A stretch of DNA of 64,000 bases from Diphasiastrum complanatum. Its lineage: Eukaryota > Streptophyta > Lycopodiopsida > Lycopodiales > Lycopodiaceae. The position numbers were made by a program, and so were the translations under genes. The notes under the pieces were generated by a model, which did not search any database, was not told the origin of the DNA, and worked only from the letters and a program-made list of their open reading frames with translations. Of this stretch, positions 1 through 12,191 are shown piece after piece (within the stretch, counting starts at the first letter, position 1; the number at the start of each line of letters is the position of its first letter). The stretch lies in contig CM055099.1 in assembly GCA_029204225.1 (NCBI GenBank), positions 41,215,631 through 41,279,630 of the forward strand, read 5' to 3'.

Positions 1-231
1 TGTGATTACTAATGATTATAGGATTGAATGTAGGTCTGGTGTACAGTACTCAGACTGTGGGAGGTCGTACTTTCACACGTGTGAAGCCTTCTTCAAGGAT
101 TTGAGCCATTTAGTGAGGTTCAAGCATAGATTTTTGATGGTTCAACTTGTGCTAATCTTATGAAATCATAATCTATTGTTTCCCTCATCATTTCAAGTGT
201 TTTAGGATCCTTATTTGCTGTAATTTTTACA
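1..231 (+). repeat. 5' LTR (3'-terminal 231 bases)
   Basis: It is nearly identical to 5467-5706 and ends TTTTTACA directly before the primer binding site. It contains the palindrome ACACGTGT, also present in the 3' LTR near 5541. By alignment to the 3' LTR about 441 bases are missing upstream of the window. Confidence 0.93.
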
Positions 232-244
232 TGGTATCAGAGCC
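232..244 (+). promoter_or_regulatory. primer binding site (initiator tRNA-Met)
   Basis: TGGTATCAGAGCC follows the LTR end with no gap. This is the usual minus-strand primer site of plant copia elements, complementary to the 3' end of initiator tRNA-Met. Confidence 0.92.
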
Positions 245-1042
245 TAAAGGCTGAAATGAGCTAAATCCTTGGTTTTCATTCAATTTGATCACAATTTTTG
301 ATCTAAATCTTGTGTAGATTGGATCTTAGCATCTAGTATTGATTCTAGAACTCAAAGTGAGTCAAATACATTGGAGATTGGTGTTGTGTGACTTCATTTG
401 CAGGTGTTTAGGTGTCTGAAACCAGAGGCAAAGTTGAATTCAATTCACATTACCAAGATAGCAAGTTTTGCTTGCTCCAAGCATTGATTTCTAAGCGAGT
501 TTTGGAGGTGATTTCATAGAGGAGGCTTTCTAGCATTCAAGGAGAGGGAAGATCAGAGTTTTGGGGACTCTTCAAGGCTGTTCTAAGGTGTAGTAGGCAC
601 CTCCTAAAGTGAATTAGGTTCAGTCCAACCATTGCTTGACTTATGCACCAAATTAGATCAATTTTTCATCAATTTTGATCATTTTTTGCTTGTGATTGGA
701 TAGTAGATTGTGTTGCATCCTCATTAAGTTCCATTTAGATATTTTACAGGTGATTTTGGAAGTATATTAGGTTGCTGAAATTCACTCTTGATCAGATCAT
801 TTGGAAGCTTTAATGTTCTTTATAGAAAGAGGGGCAATTCTACTAGTATTGTCTACTTCAATCAAGCAAGTGCATTGTTTCTAGTATTCTATGATTTGAT
901 TTTGTTAGAGATCATTCTTAGATCTTTATAGGAAGTCTATTACTGATCTTTTCAGGTCCCTAAGAAGTGGGACAAGGTAGACCTTCAATCAAATCAATAG
1001 AAGTAACCTTCATTTGTGTCAAGTCCTTGATTAGGAGACTAG
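245..1042 (+). other. copia untranslated leader
   Basis: About 800 bases between the primer site and the gag start. No long reading frame is seen. It presumably carries the packaging and dimerisation signals, but none can be identified by eye. Confidence 0.6.
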
Positions 1043-4000
1043 ATGGCATCTATAAATGCATATCTTTTGGATACTAATGAAAGGCTCAACAAAACTAACT
1101 ATTCCATATGGAAAGTTAGAATGGAATCTATCATGATCATGCAAGATCTGATGGAAATTGTAAATGGTAAGGAGGGTGAACCTATTCATCCTCAAGAAAA
1201 AGCCAAATACATCAAGAGGTGCAATGTTGCACTACATTGCATAAAAATGAATGTTGCAAATGAACTCTTAAGAGAGGTAGGAGATTGCACTTCAGCTCAA
1301 GATGCTTGGGAGACTTTGCAAAAGGTCTATGAATCCAAGAACCAAACTAGAATGTTAGCTTTGAAGAATCAAATCTATAGAAGCTATCAAAAGAAAGGAG
1401 AGAGTGCACATACTTTTGTCCTAAGAGTAAAATAATTGAACAAAGAGCTAGCCTTTATAGGTGAACCTATCAAGGATGAAGAGCTTGTTCAACTCATATT
1501 GAATGGACTAAGCTTTGAATTTGACAATTTGGTTCAGGGATATGCAATTATGGGTAAGCTACCCATACTTGAAGAACTCCAAGGCACACTCATGGCCGAG
1601 GAATCAAGAAGGAGCCAAATGCAAGAGAGGATGGATAGGCTTTCCATCCAAGGTGGAGATGACCAAGCTCTCTTCACCAAAGGCAAAGGCAAGTCCAAAG
1701 GCAAAGGATCAACATTCAAGAAGTCTACAAAGCTTGAGGATCAAGAAGGACCCCCAAAGGCATCTCCATCAACCACCAAAGTCAAGAAGGACAAATCAAA
1801 GGTGAAGTGCTACTATTGTAGCAAGATGGGGCATTATGCCTCGGAATGCTTCAAGAGGAAGCAAGATCAAAGCCAAGCCAACATGAGCAAAGAGGAGGAG
1901 GAGGAGAGTTCACATGAGGACTCTCTCATGATGTCCATATTTTCTTCAACAAGCTTCAAAGGAGAAGATCCTTGGTGGATTGACTCGGGTGCTAGTTCAC
2001 ACATGACTAGTAAAAGGGAGTTTTTCTCTTCTCTCTTATCTTATGATGGACCTATAAAGTCTATCTATACAGCAAATGATGAAGCTTGTAAGATTGAAGG
2101 AGTTGGTAGCATTCCCCTTTGCTTAGGATCTTCCAAAAAGATCAACATAGAAGGTGTTTTGTACATTTCTACAATAACAAAGAATCTACTAAGTGTTGGC
2201 CAAATGGTAGACAATGGTTTCAATGTTGACTTTGCTTCAAATGAATGTTTCATCAAGAAGAAGGGTAAGATAGTGGCTAAGGGCACTAGACTTGGCAAAC
2301 TTTATAAGCTGGATGCATTTGTGGATACTAATGTTGTCATGTTGGCCGAGAAGGGCAAGATATCTACCTTCACTTTATGGCACAAAAGACTTGGACATGT
2401 CAACTCGGGTTCCATGGAGGCTATGATCAAGGAGGAGTATGCTTTAGGCCTACCAAGGTCTATTGGGAAGGAAGACAAGGTTTGTGAAGCTTGTGCCTTA
2501 TCCAAGGCACATAAGAATGTGTTTCCTAACTCCATCACAAAGTCATCTCATCCTCTTGAACTCATACACTCGGATGTGCACATTGCTAGCACCAAATCTA
2601 ATGGAGGTTCATCCATGTTTTTAACCTTCATTGATGACTACTCAAGATATTGTTGGGTGTTCTTACTTTCCTTCAAGTCTCAAGTATTTGATACTTTTGT
2701 AAAGTTCAAGTTGTTTGTGGAAAAGCATCATAATCATAGCATCAAGATTCTTAGAAGTGACAATGGTGGAGAATTCATCTCCAATGAGTTCAAGGCCTTT
2801 TGTGAGGAGGAAGGGATCAAGAAAGAGACTTCTTGTCCTTACACTCCTCAACAAAATGGAGTTGCTGAAAGAAGGAATAGAACATTATGTGAATGTTCTA
2901 AGGCTTTAAGATTAGATGCTTGTTTGCCCAAATCCTTTTGGGGTGAGTCTCTTGTATGTGCAAACTACTTGATGAATAGGGTGTCTTGCAAAGCAATTGA
3001 AGACAAAACTCCTTATGAGATGTTGTATGGAAAGAAACCCAATCTTAATCACTTGAAAGTTTTTGGGTGTATATGTTATGTGCATGTGCCATTGGAAACA
3101 AGAACCAAGGAGGATCCATCTTCCACAAGAGGGATCATGCTTGGATATGCAAGCTCAAGCAAGGGCTACAAAGTCTATCTCCCATCCTTAAACAAATTTG
3201 TTGTTTCAAGGGATGTCATCTTTGATGAACATCATATGCATATGCTTGAAGAAGGCTCAAGTGCTCCAACAATCAAGAAGAAGATGGCCGAGGAGCAAGA
3301 TCTTGGTTTTGAGGAGGAGCTCATGGAGGAGCAAGCACCAAACCCACCTATCACACCAAGGAGATCTTCAAGGGCAAAAGTGGAGCCATCAAGGCTCACA
3401 TATCAAGGCAAAGGACAGAAAGTTGAGGGTATCTCATCCACTTCTTATGCTTTATCTAGTTTTGAAGAACCGTCTAATGTTGAAGATGCATTGAACTCCA
3501 AAGAATGGTATAAAGCTATGTTGGATGAGTATGATGCCTTGATTGAGAATGAAACTTGGTTGCTTGTTGAGAGACCTCAAAGGAATGTAATAGGATGCAA
3601 GTGGGTCTTCAAGCTTAAGTTGAATGCAAATGGGAGTGTTAACAAACATAAAGCAAGATTAGTTGCAAAAGGTTATGCTCAAGAGAGAGGGATAGACTAT
3701 GAGGAAACTTTTGCACCCGTGGCCAAGATGGTCACAATAAGACTAATCATTGCACTTGCATCACATTTTGGATGGATTCTATGTCAAATGGATGTCTCTA
3801 ATGCTTTCTTGAATGGTTTTTTGGAAGAGGATATCTATATGGAGCAGCCACAAGGGTTCATCAAGCATGGAATGGAGAACAAAGTATGCCATCTCCAAAG
3901 AAGCATCTATGGCTTGAAGCAAGCCTCGAGATCTTGGAATTCAAGACTACATTGCTATCTTATTTCACTTTCTTTTGTTCAAAGTGAATATGATCCCACT

Positions 4001-5011
4001 CTTTACATTAAGTTTGATGATGTTGGTATTGTACTTTTACTCATTTATGTAGATGACATCATCATTAGTGGAAATAGTGTTGATGGTATTGAAAAAATCA
4101 AGATAGATCTATCCTTAGAGTTCAAGATGGTAGATCTAGGGTGTCTTCACTTCATCTTAGGCATATAAGTACTTAGAGGGTCTGATTTTATCTTTATAAG
4201 TCAAGTAAACTATGCTCAAAGTCTTTTGAAGAAGTTTAAGATGGAAGTATGCAAAAGTGTTGACACACCAATGGAGCAAGATGTAAAAGTGCCAAATGAA
4301 GATGATGAAAGATCCTTCATGGACATCACTTTGTTTAGGCAACTTATAGGTTCCTTAATGTGGATCACTATAACTAGACCAGATCTTAGCTTTAGTGTAT
4401 GTAGGTTGAGCCAATCCATGCAAAAGCCATTGAATATCCATTGGAAAAAGGCTAAGAGGATTCTAAGATACATCTCGGGTACATTGGATTTTGGGATTCT
4501 ATATAGAGGAGATGTGATTAACCTTCATGCATTTAGTGATTCAGATTTTGCAGGGGACAAGAGGGATAGGAAATCAACAAGTGCCTATTCAACTTTCATA
4601 GGAGAAGGTGTGGTTTCATGGCTTTCAAAAAAGCAAGAAACTATATCTCTATCTTCAACCGAGGCCGAGTACAAAGCTTTGACAACCACTACAAAGGAGG
4701 TACTTTGGATCAAGAGATTATTGGTGGAACTAAAGATCATGGATTCAGAGGAGGCACCAATCATCTACAATGACAATATATCAGCCCAACACCTTGCATC
4801 TAACCCAATCTTCCATGCAAGATCTAAGCACATTGAGATATGCCATCACTTTGTGAGAGAAATGGTGCAAGCCAAGGAGATTGCTTTGGAGCATGTTCCA
4901 AGCAATGAATGTGTAGCTGATATACTTACTAAACCACTTCAAAAGACACCTTTTATGAAGTTCAGATCATCACTTGGAGTGATTAGTAAAGCACTGATTG
5001 AACCAAGCTAG
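1043..5011 (+). pseudogene. copia Gag-Pol polyprotein with two in-frame stops
   Basis: One frame of about 1,322 codons runs from ATG 1043 to TAG 5009-5011, interrupted only by TAA at 1433-1435 (within gag) and TAA at 4166-4168 (after the RT core); there is no frameshift. Domains in order: UBN2-type gag, CCHC knuckle CYYCSKMGHYASEC (1808-1849), protease DSGASSH (from 1982), integrase zinc-binding HHCC (about 2380-2500), integrase core with DNGGEF (about 2759) and PQQNGVAERRNRT, RT with YVDD (4046-4057), and RNase H with SSTEAEYKAL and DILTKPL near the end. Both stops could arise by one base change, such as C to T in CAA or G to T in GAA. Readthrough is possible but unsupported. The downstream segments would not be translated as one protein without suppression. 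Confidence 0.9.
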
Positions 5012-5025
5012 ATAGTGAGGAGGAG
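5011..5025 (+). promoter_or_regulatory. polypurine tract of the copia element
   Basis: The purine-rich stretch GATAGTGAGGAGGAG lies immediately before the 3' LTR start TGTTAAAA, as expected for the plus-strand primer. The Gag-Pol stop lies right at its start. Confidence 0.8.
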
Positions 5026-5706
5026 TGTTAAAAATTCACAACTCTAGCTTGACTAGTTTTGGTCATATGACTTGTAAATAGTTAGATGGTCATGATGTGG
5101 CTTGTCACACGTGCCAAATAGCATAGGATTCCATTCATAAGGATGTTCTCAAGTAGACCTAAGTGTTAGAACCTTTGGAATGAGTCCAAATTATGCTTAG
5201 ATACAAGGGAGAAAAAATAGGAGCTATTTTTGGTAATTTTTGCACTGTTGAGGGATCTCCAAGATTCCAACCCTAACTTGGTAGGGATGAAAGATCCACC
5301 AAAATTAGAATTAGGGATAGGTTTAGGGCTACTCATACCTGCCCAAAACCGTGATGGATCATGTATATATAGGTGATGATATCTCACCAAAATCAATCAA
5401 GCAATTTCATGTTTTTTCTCTCATAATGGTGCAATTGCTCTCTATGTTCATAATTGTTTGAGTACTTGTGATTACTAATGATTATAGGATTGAATGTAGG
5501 TCTGGTGTACAGTACTCAGACTGTGGGAGGCCGTACTTTCACACGTGTGAAGCCTTCTTCAAGGATTTGAGCAATTAGTGAGGTTCAAGCATAGATTTTT
5601 GATGGATTTTGATGGTTCAACTTGTGCTAATCTTATGAAATCATAATCTATTGTTTCCCTCATCATTTCAAGTGTTTTAGGATCCTTATTTGCTGTAATT
5701 TTTACA
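5026..5706 (+). repeat. 3' LTR of the copia element, 681 bp
   Basis: It starts TGTTAAAAATTC and ends TTTTTACA. It holds a TATATATAGG stretch near 5364, suited to a TATA box, and an ACACGTGT palindrome near 5541. The last 240 bases pair with the 5' LTR at the window start. A diverged relative is the solo LTR at 43862-44520. Confidence 0.92.
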
Positions 5707-6466
5707 TGTTCAACATTTGTTCAAACTGTTTCGTGAATTTTTCGAGAATTTTTCTTGTTTTCTCTTAAATCTTTTAAGTTATTTTTCAAAGTATTTTCGA
5801 GAACTTTTCAAGAAACTTTCGCGACACTCTAACTGTGAGCTGAAACTTGTCATTTTTTTTTTCTTTCGAGAATTTTTCTAGCATTTTTTTTTCTCCAGTT
5901 TTTCGAGAAATTTTCTAGGATGACGCTTAACATTGTCGAGAATTTTTTGTGAAGTTTTGTATCATTTTTCTAGAATCTCTCAAGAATGTTTCGCGAAATA
6001 TTCTAAAAACTTTCTAGTATCCTTCGAGGATATCTCAACCTACCTTTTCAAAAATCTTTCAAGAATCTATCTACCTACTTTTTACATCCCTCTATTAAAG
6101 ATGATGGCCACGTGATTCTCATTATTCACACGTGTGTACGCTCACATATCAAAACAGATATTGTTTCTCCTTAATTTATTTGTTTTCTTTTCAAAAATGG
6201 TCTTCTGTCATTAAAGATCGATATGTCAAATCATAGTTTCAAACACTGGCCTATGCACGTACTCCATAAATGGAAGTGCCAGATGTCAAGTCACCATGCC
6301 ATGTCATCATCCCTTCTACGCCGGTACGACATATCAGAGTTATTTTTCATTTTTCTTCCTTACACTTTCTGCCTGCAATTTTATGCTTTTCTGCGCACAT
6401 TCTCTTTGCGATCAAAGCATTCATTTTCGACCTATTGCGATCGAGCTTTCGTGAAAAATTCGAACA
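5707..6466. promoter_or_regulatory. TTCNNGAA palindrome cluster upstream of an unknown frame
   Basis: Nine perfect TTCNNGAA sites start at 5730, 5741, 5796, 5807, 5865, 5902, 5968, 5990 and 6058, with several one-mismatch copies between them. Fewer than one would be expected in this length. TTCNNGAA is the core of heat-shock elements, but most of these are not in the contiguous 5-bp register of a classical element. Two pairs are 11 bases apart, so decay of an old short-period repeat is an alternative. From 6120 to 6466 only pyrimidine-rich, leader-like sequence is seen. Confidence 0.45.
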
Positions 6467-9156
6467 ATGGCTTCTGGATCCAGTTCAAGCTCTAACATCA
6501 TCTGGAAAATACGCACAGAAATCCGCCTGACATCCATCTAGTCCTTTTTGGATCGATGCTGGTTGGCTAATTTAAAAGTGGACCCCTCCATCATCCTCTC
6601 CGAAGTCAGTACGGAGTTTGTCAACTCCATTCATTCCATTTCGGAGGTGGATTTCAAAGTCCATGTGCGAGGCAAACTCTTCACTATCTCTGAAGACTTG
6701 TTCTGTAGAGCCCTTGGATTACCGATGGATGGGAAGATGATCTCAACAAATAAGGATTCGGTGGCTGAAGCTGCCCACTTCCTTAACAATTGCTTCGTAC
6801 CCACGAAGGGGTACAAGATCTCTATGATTCGTGATACCACATTTAAGATGTTTTGTAAATATGCAAACCAAGTACTCTTTTTGACGGATGCTGATGCGAC
6901 GATTTCAGTGCAAAATTTTGGTTACATCTTAGACGCACTTGCGGGTAATCCGGTTTGTTTTGGCACTATTACGTATAAAACATTTTTGTGCTGGATCAAG
7001 CACCAAAAATCTTCTAGAGTTGGAGCACATGTCTCTCGGCTATGCACCCATTTCGACATTTTGAACGAGCAAGAGAAAACATTGATGACGGGAAGGATGT
7101 TGGCCCCCAAGCCAATTGATCTTTCCGGCCTCGTTACTAAAATTGCACCAACTATTGGAGTAGCAGCTACCACTACTATGGACATTGACGCTGCACCATC
7201 CCAGTCGGAACCAGTTCCAACTGTGGCGATGGAGGCTGATGGAGCTACTACTGCTGCTGCTGATTCTTCACAGCACGCATCTGCTTCCACATCTCATTAG
7301 CAACCGAGGGCCTCCTCCTCTGATGATGACGCAACTCAGTCTGATACATCAGACAAAAGACAAACAACTGATGAAGGCGACACCGGGGCACCTGTGGCAG
7401 ATGAAGAACAACCAGACGACCAACCCCAATGGTTTCGCATTCTGATCGAGAAAGCCAAAAACCTAGTGGCTGAAGTGTATGAGTTGGACAAGTACCACTA
7501 GCAAATTATGATGGAATTTGTCAACTCAGAAAGGAGATGCCAAGAGGATCTTAAGGCATCTTTCGAGAAGATTGATTTGCTCGAATCAAACAACACGAAG
7601 CTGATTGAACAAAATTGTTCTCTTGACACACAGATTCAAACCTTAATAAAGATAGCTGATTCTTTTAAACAGAATAATAAGGCGATTGAGGCCAAGTCTA
7701 ATAATTATCAGACTCAAGATGATTCTTTAAAACAACAACTGACAGTTGCAAATCAACATAATGTCACGCTCTAGGAACATTTCCAGGAGGAGCCAATGAG
7801 AAGACTGAAGGTAGAAGCTGCTCTCTCTATATGCACCAATGCAGGGTCCGTTACAGTCGACCTCACGACGCTAAACCAGCTCCAAGATCAGATGCTCAAC
7901 AATTTTTGAGTTGAGTTCCTACAACCACTCGAAGGTTCGAAGGCTCTTGTCGAGGAAGAGTTGGCGGAGCTAAGGGAGTTTTCGAGTGAAGCTACCCCGT
8001 CTTGCAGCAGACCAGATGCACACGATGAGTACCTTCAGGCCTTACTCAGAATTGATGACCTTACACAGCAAATTCCATTTGTGTCTGCCTGCACCGGAGC
8101 CTCACACCATCCCGAGTATCTGGAAGCAGTCGCAAAGATTGACAAGCTCGAACAGGAGCTGTAAGATCTCCAACGACAAATGGAAGATCAGAAGCTAGCT
8201 GCTGAGTTGCAAACTCAGGACTTGGCAACTGCATCTACACAGCCAAAGCGAATGCAGCGGAATCAGTCGAAGGTATGTGTTGACAGATTCCGTGCATTTG
8301 CTGAACGCTTCTGGAAATGGTGTCCACCTGCTTTTAACATTGAATTACAATGGCGTATGGATTATATGATGCTACCAGGCGCCGTAGGCATCGCCTTCGA
8401 CGATTGGAAGTGACCATGGGAGAAGGAAGACTTTCTCTGGTTATGGGCCCAGCTTTTTATCGAGCAGAAAGGATGTCTCTGCTGGGGCATAATCCAGGAA
8501 AAGTTTAAAGTCCTACCTTTCGGGTCAGCAGAGTTATACATAGGCTCTTCTGCTATGTATGCTCTTGAATACATTCACATCAAAGAACTTTAATTTTTGC
8601 AAAACGAAGACAATAAGCGACATTTTTGGAAGCGAAAGTCGCAGTTTGAATTATACAAACCCAAAGCTGTTGCGGATTTAGGCGCATTCGACGATGCAGG
8701 GTTGTTGATCAACATTAATATGGCATATCCAGAATTATTCAGTCTATATGTGGATTGAGAGCGAAACCTTGCAGAATATTTTGCGGAGATTCGACATAAT
8801 CTGCAGGATAGAAGGAAGTCATTCGGATATAAGCAATTTTGTACATATTCATTTTGGCAGTTTGGTACCTTTGCGGCAAAGACATTATTTTTTGTTCAGA
8901 ATCTTTTGTTAAAAGTAATTTTATTAGATTCTCATTTCAATACTGTGAAGAAATCACTCTACAAAGTGATTCAGACGAAGATACAAAGTTGACTCAGGAG
9001 TTGCTAGATGGAACATTACTCTCTGTTAAACTAGAAGAATTCGGCAACCTCCCAGTTGGCCGATATACAAAATCCAAAGAACATTTGTTGTTGATTGAAG
9101 CTCAACAGAACTTGGATCTAGCTCAGAAACTATATGAAGAATTGAATAATTCATAA
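6467..9156 (+). pseudogene. unrecognised element-borne ORF, nine in-frame stops, no frameshift to about 8830
   Basis: From ATG 6467 one frame stays coding-like to about 8830, with stops at 6539 (TAG), 7298 (TAG), 7499 (TAG), 7772 (TAG), 7907 (TGA), 8162 (TAA), 8411 (TGA), 8591 (TAA) and 8756 (TGA). The parts are a serine-rich start, a globular domain of about 190 residues (VRGKLFTISEDLFCRALGLP), an acidic Ser/Thr/Asp linker, coiled-coil segments (about 7508-7774 and 7961-8260), then a Trp-rich C-terminal domain (FWKWCPPAFNIELQWRMDY). The end, 8945-9156, is in another frame, reached by a frameshift or a short intron. It loosely resembles accessory or PMD-like ORFs of plant retroelements; there is no gag knuckle, protease or RT. 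A polypurine tract and probable LTR follow, so it is likely cargo of a non-autonomous LTR element. Confidence 0.6.
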
Positions 9157-9444
9157 ATATTATTCATGTCTTTGTCATGTTGATGCCTATCTGTGATACT
9201 GAAGTTAGGTCTTTGCAGTTTGAAGATGTTTTGAAGTTTGATTCCAGTTTTTATCAAACAATTTCAATTCAAAATCAACTTACTCAATGCAACAACAAGA
9301 CACATATTCTCTGAAGAAATATCTAAAGGACGAATCATATGAAGAAATATTTTTTTTCGCCTCAATGAAAATCTGACGAACAAGAATGTTTCTCAAATAA
9401 TCCTCAAAACAAAGATGATATGTTCACGAGGACAGTTCACATTT

Positions 9445-9455
9445 GAGGAAGGGGA
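9445..9455 (+). promoter_or_regulatory. putative polypurine tract
   Basis: GAGGAAGGGGA stands three bases before TGTGATGCC, a common LTR start in plants. It lies 290 bases after the unknown ORF, as in the 3' end of an LTR element. Confidence 0.6.
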
Positions 9456-9457
9456 TA

Positions 9458-10543
9458 TGTGATGCCACACAAATGTCAAAAATTGAATATCAATATAAAT
9501 ATGGCATAATATACTCAAAAATGAAGATATGAGCTGGTTAAGTATAAATCATGAAGAGGCCTAAGTCATTTTTCGAGAATATATCTCCTAGGTACTTGCC
9601 TTATGAGTTAAGGGCTAGACCTTTAATAGGAAAAGACATTGTCTTAGATAACCCTTAACTAGGTCGTCCATACGAAACGAATAGTTATGAAAAGACATGC
9701 TAAACTAGAGTAACTTTAACTCATAGTTAAGTATATCTCTTATGGTATAGTAGAACGTATTTTGAGTTTAATTCTTAACTAGACCCTTTCGCAGGAGCGA
9801 CGCACCTATTGTTTAAGAGGTGTGTTTGTTCGTCCCGTAGAACATATATTGATCTCACACTTCAGTCTCAATCATCGAGAGAGAAGAGTTTATGCCTATG
9901 TAAGAGATTGAAGAAGCGAATAAGAGTTTTGTGAGTTATTCTCCCTTATCTCTGTTCTCCGCACTGCTGAGTGTGAGTGATCTTGAGTCTGCTAACAATC
10001 TTTAACGCATTTCATGAATTACTCTTTGATCAGACAGACGCTCTAGTGCATTACAGTCATTTGTTGTGTTTCCGTAAAGCATGCTCTAAAGAACTATCTT
10101 AAAATCATCTTATTTGTCTGTCGCGAATACTTTCTTTTCGACACTCGAATAATGTCTATCTTTGTGCAGTCTAGCACGATCATTGAATTAAGTTGTATGT
10201 ATACAAATGAGATGACAGTCCTTGTCTGAAGAATTGAGTCTCTTATCTGTTTTCCTGATTGGCATTGACATAAGTTTCTAACGTGCGCTAAAACCATTTG
10301 TGCTCTTTAACCATTAAGTTGGGCTTTAGTTGTTGAGGACTATTGTCTAGGAACGACTAGTTCGTGAACTCGATCAATTAATTGTCTGTGCAGTCGCGAA
10401 TACATCAAACAATTCCCGATTATATGTTGACACCTTAGTCAGCCAGAGTGTAGTCTGCTATACTACTCTGATAACATTTCATTTGTAGAATGCGCTTCCT
10501 TCAATTCGATAGAGGCCAGATTGTTGTTCTGAATTCATTAACA
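9458..10543 (+). repeat. putative 3' LTR following the unknown ORF
   Basis: It begins TGTGATGCC after a polypurine tract and ends near a CA at 10542-10543, where a minus-strand gypsy fragment begins. It includes a TATAAATATGG-like box near 9497 and two copies of GTCGCGAATAC (about 10106 and 10395). No matching 5' LTR is seen between 5707 and 6466, so the element is 5'-truncated or its 5' LTR has decayed. The right boundary is an estimate. Confidence 0.5.
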
Positions 10544-10572
10544 TTACCCATTTCAAATATAAGTAATACTGG

Positions 10573-11613
10573 TTATTTTTTAATGCCTGTCGACAACCAG
10601 AATAACATTCGAAACCACCTGCCATAATTACACCAAAAACATAACTTTCTAACGCTATCCTCTGTGGGAACGATACTTTTCACTACAAAATCTATATTAA
10701 ACCTGTTGGTATAGCATGACAGGTTTAGCGTCTGCACCAAATTTACATTAATAAAGTCATGAGTAGATCTCGTGTCAAAAAGAACATTAACAACTTGATC
10801 ATTAACTCTACCTTTAATGCAAATAAGGTCATTAGGACCAAAAACTAAAGAACTAAGGAAATAAACATCCATCTCATTACTTCGAGATAGATTATCTGAG
10901 GTTGAAGCTTGTTTTTTTGACGCAATTACGTGCAAGGTGACCCTCGCCATTGCACTTGAAGCACATGTTATTCTTACGAGCTTCAGCTTTATCATTGCCA
11001 CCATGATGGTTTTAAAAGTTTTTCTTGGTTTTCTTAGGATTGTTGGAATTGAGATGTGTTTCACTAACAACTTCCCTATCCTTCCTCTTAAATTGAAAAC
11101 CTTTTTCTGCTCATTAGGCTGTTGATCCCTAGGTGGCTTAGGTGTGTCATCAAAGTATTTTGCAGCCCTAATAGCATCTTCTAGGGTTTTTGGATGGTTT
11201 CTACGAACATCCACTTGATAATCTTTTGGTAACCCATCAATGAACATTAACATTTGTACCTTAGGCAAAATATCACTATAAAGTGGATTCAGGTACTCAT
11301 GAAAATCTTGAATAAATTGTTCCAAACATTTATTCATGGTTAGATGACTCAACTTTTGGAAGTGTTCATAGTCATTTAAAAGTGATAGAAAATAATCCCT
11401 AAAAAGCTTGCAAAAATCATCCCATGTACAAGGTTGATTGCCCTTTGCAACTAAGTGATCCCACCAGACTAAGACTCTTCCTTCAAGAAACATGGTGACA
11501 GTGGATAACTTTTTAGATTTAGGGAAGTGGTTCATGGCAAAGTATTTGTTCCAAACATTTAGCCAAGAACTTACCACTTGTAAGTTCCTATCTTTCTTCT
11601 CCCCCTTAAACAC
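10573..11613 (-). pseudogene. gypsy gag/protease remnant
   Basis: A 346-codon frame. Residues about 1-170 are a retrotransposon gag (VWWDHLV, WDDFCKLFRDYF, FIDGLPKDYQVDVRR). The zinc-knuckle region is degraded, with cysteines and histidines scattered (CASSAMARVTLHVIA). Next comes a retropepsin-like stretch VVNVLFDTRSTHDFINVNLV. The expected ILGMDW flap-side motif and RT are absent, so the protein is incomplete and the protease probably dead. Confidence 0.75.
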
Positions 11614-12191
11614 TTTTATGGGAGGTGGAACTACATGCTTCTTTTGATTGGCTAACCTAGACTATGAGTCTTGGTCTCTTTGATTAGTTTCAAGAAGTTG
11701 CTTATTAGTGGCTTGAATTTGTTGGTATAAAAGTTCAAGAGCTTGTGCCACATTGGATGGGTTTGATAGATCAAATGTTGGGTTTTCATTGGTTTGATCT
11801 ATTGGGGTTGCCTGTGTGTTTTCCTATTATGCAAATACAACAACAAGTGTTCAAATTAGAATGATAGGAATGCTTCAATTGTTACATCAAATGCAAATAA
11901 AAACCATTTACTTCTATTCATTCAATCTTATTGTTTGTAAGCTCAATCCAAGCCTACTATTTGCAAGTTCAATCCAAGCTTAAAAGGAAAACAACAACAA
12001 GCTACATTTGCCTTAATCAAAAGCAAAAATGAAAACCAAATCTTTATGTAAACTTCAATTAACCAATCCAAGCTAATGTTTACATAAAGTTCTCATTCCA
12101 ATTCCAATTCCAGTCATTTCAAAAGCAACCAAAGTGTCCACATTTCTCACTATTCTAGATTTTCAAAACCATGAAGCTAGTGTCTAGAAAT

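Larger units (their letters stand above)
1..5706 (+). mobile_element. Ty1/copia LTR retrotransposon, 5' LTR cut by window edge
   Basis: The order is partial 5' LTR, tRNA-Met primer site, leader, a single gag-PR-INT-RT-RH frame, polypurine tract and full 3' LTR. Integrase precedes reverse transcriptase, the Ty1/copia order. The visible 231 bases of the 5' LTR match 5467-5706 of the 3' LTR except for a few substitutions, a 1-base indel and a 10-base tandem duplication in the 3' copy, so the insertion looks fairly recent. The left flank is outside the window, so the target duplication cannot be checked. The coding frame has two stop codons, so the copy is probably not autonomous. Confidence 0.95.

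Noticed and set aside
1515-3494. Additional frames overlapping the copia polyprotein on both strands
   Set aside because: They are shadows of the real gag-pol frame and lack motifs.
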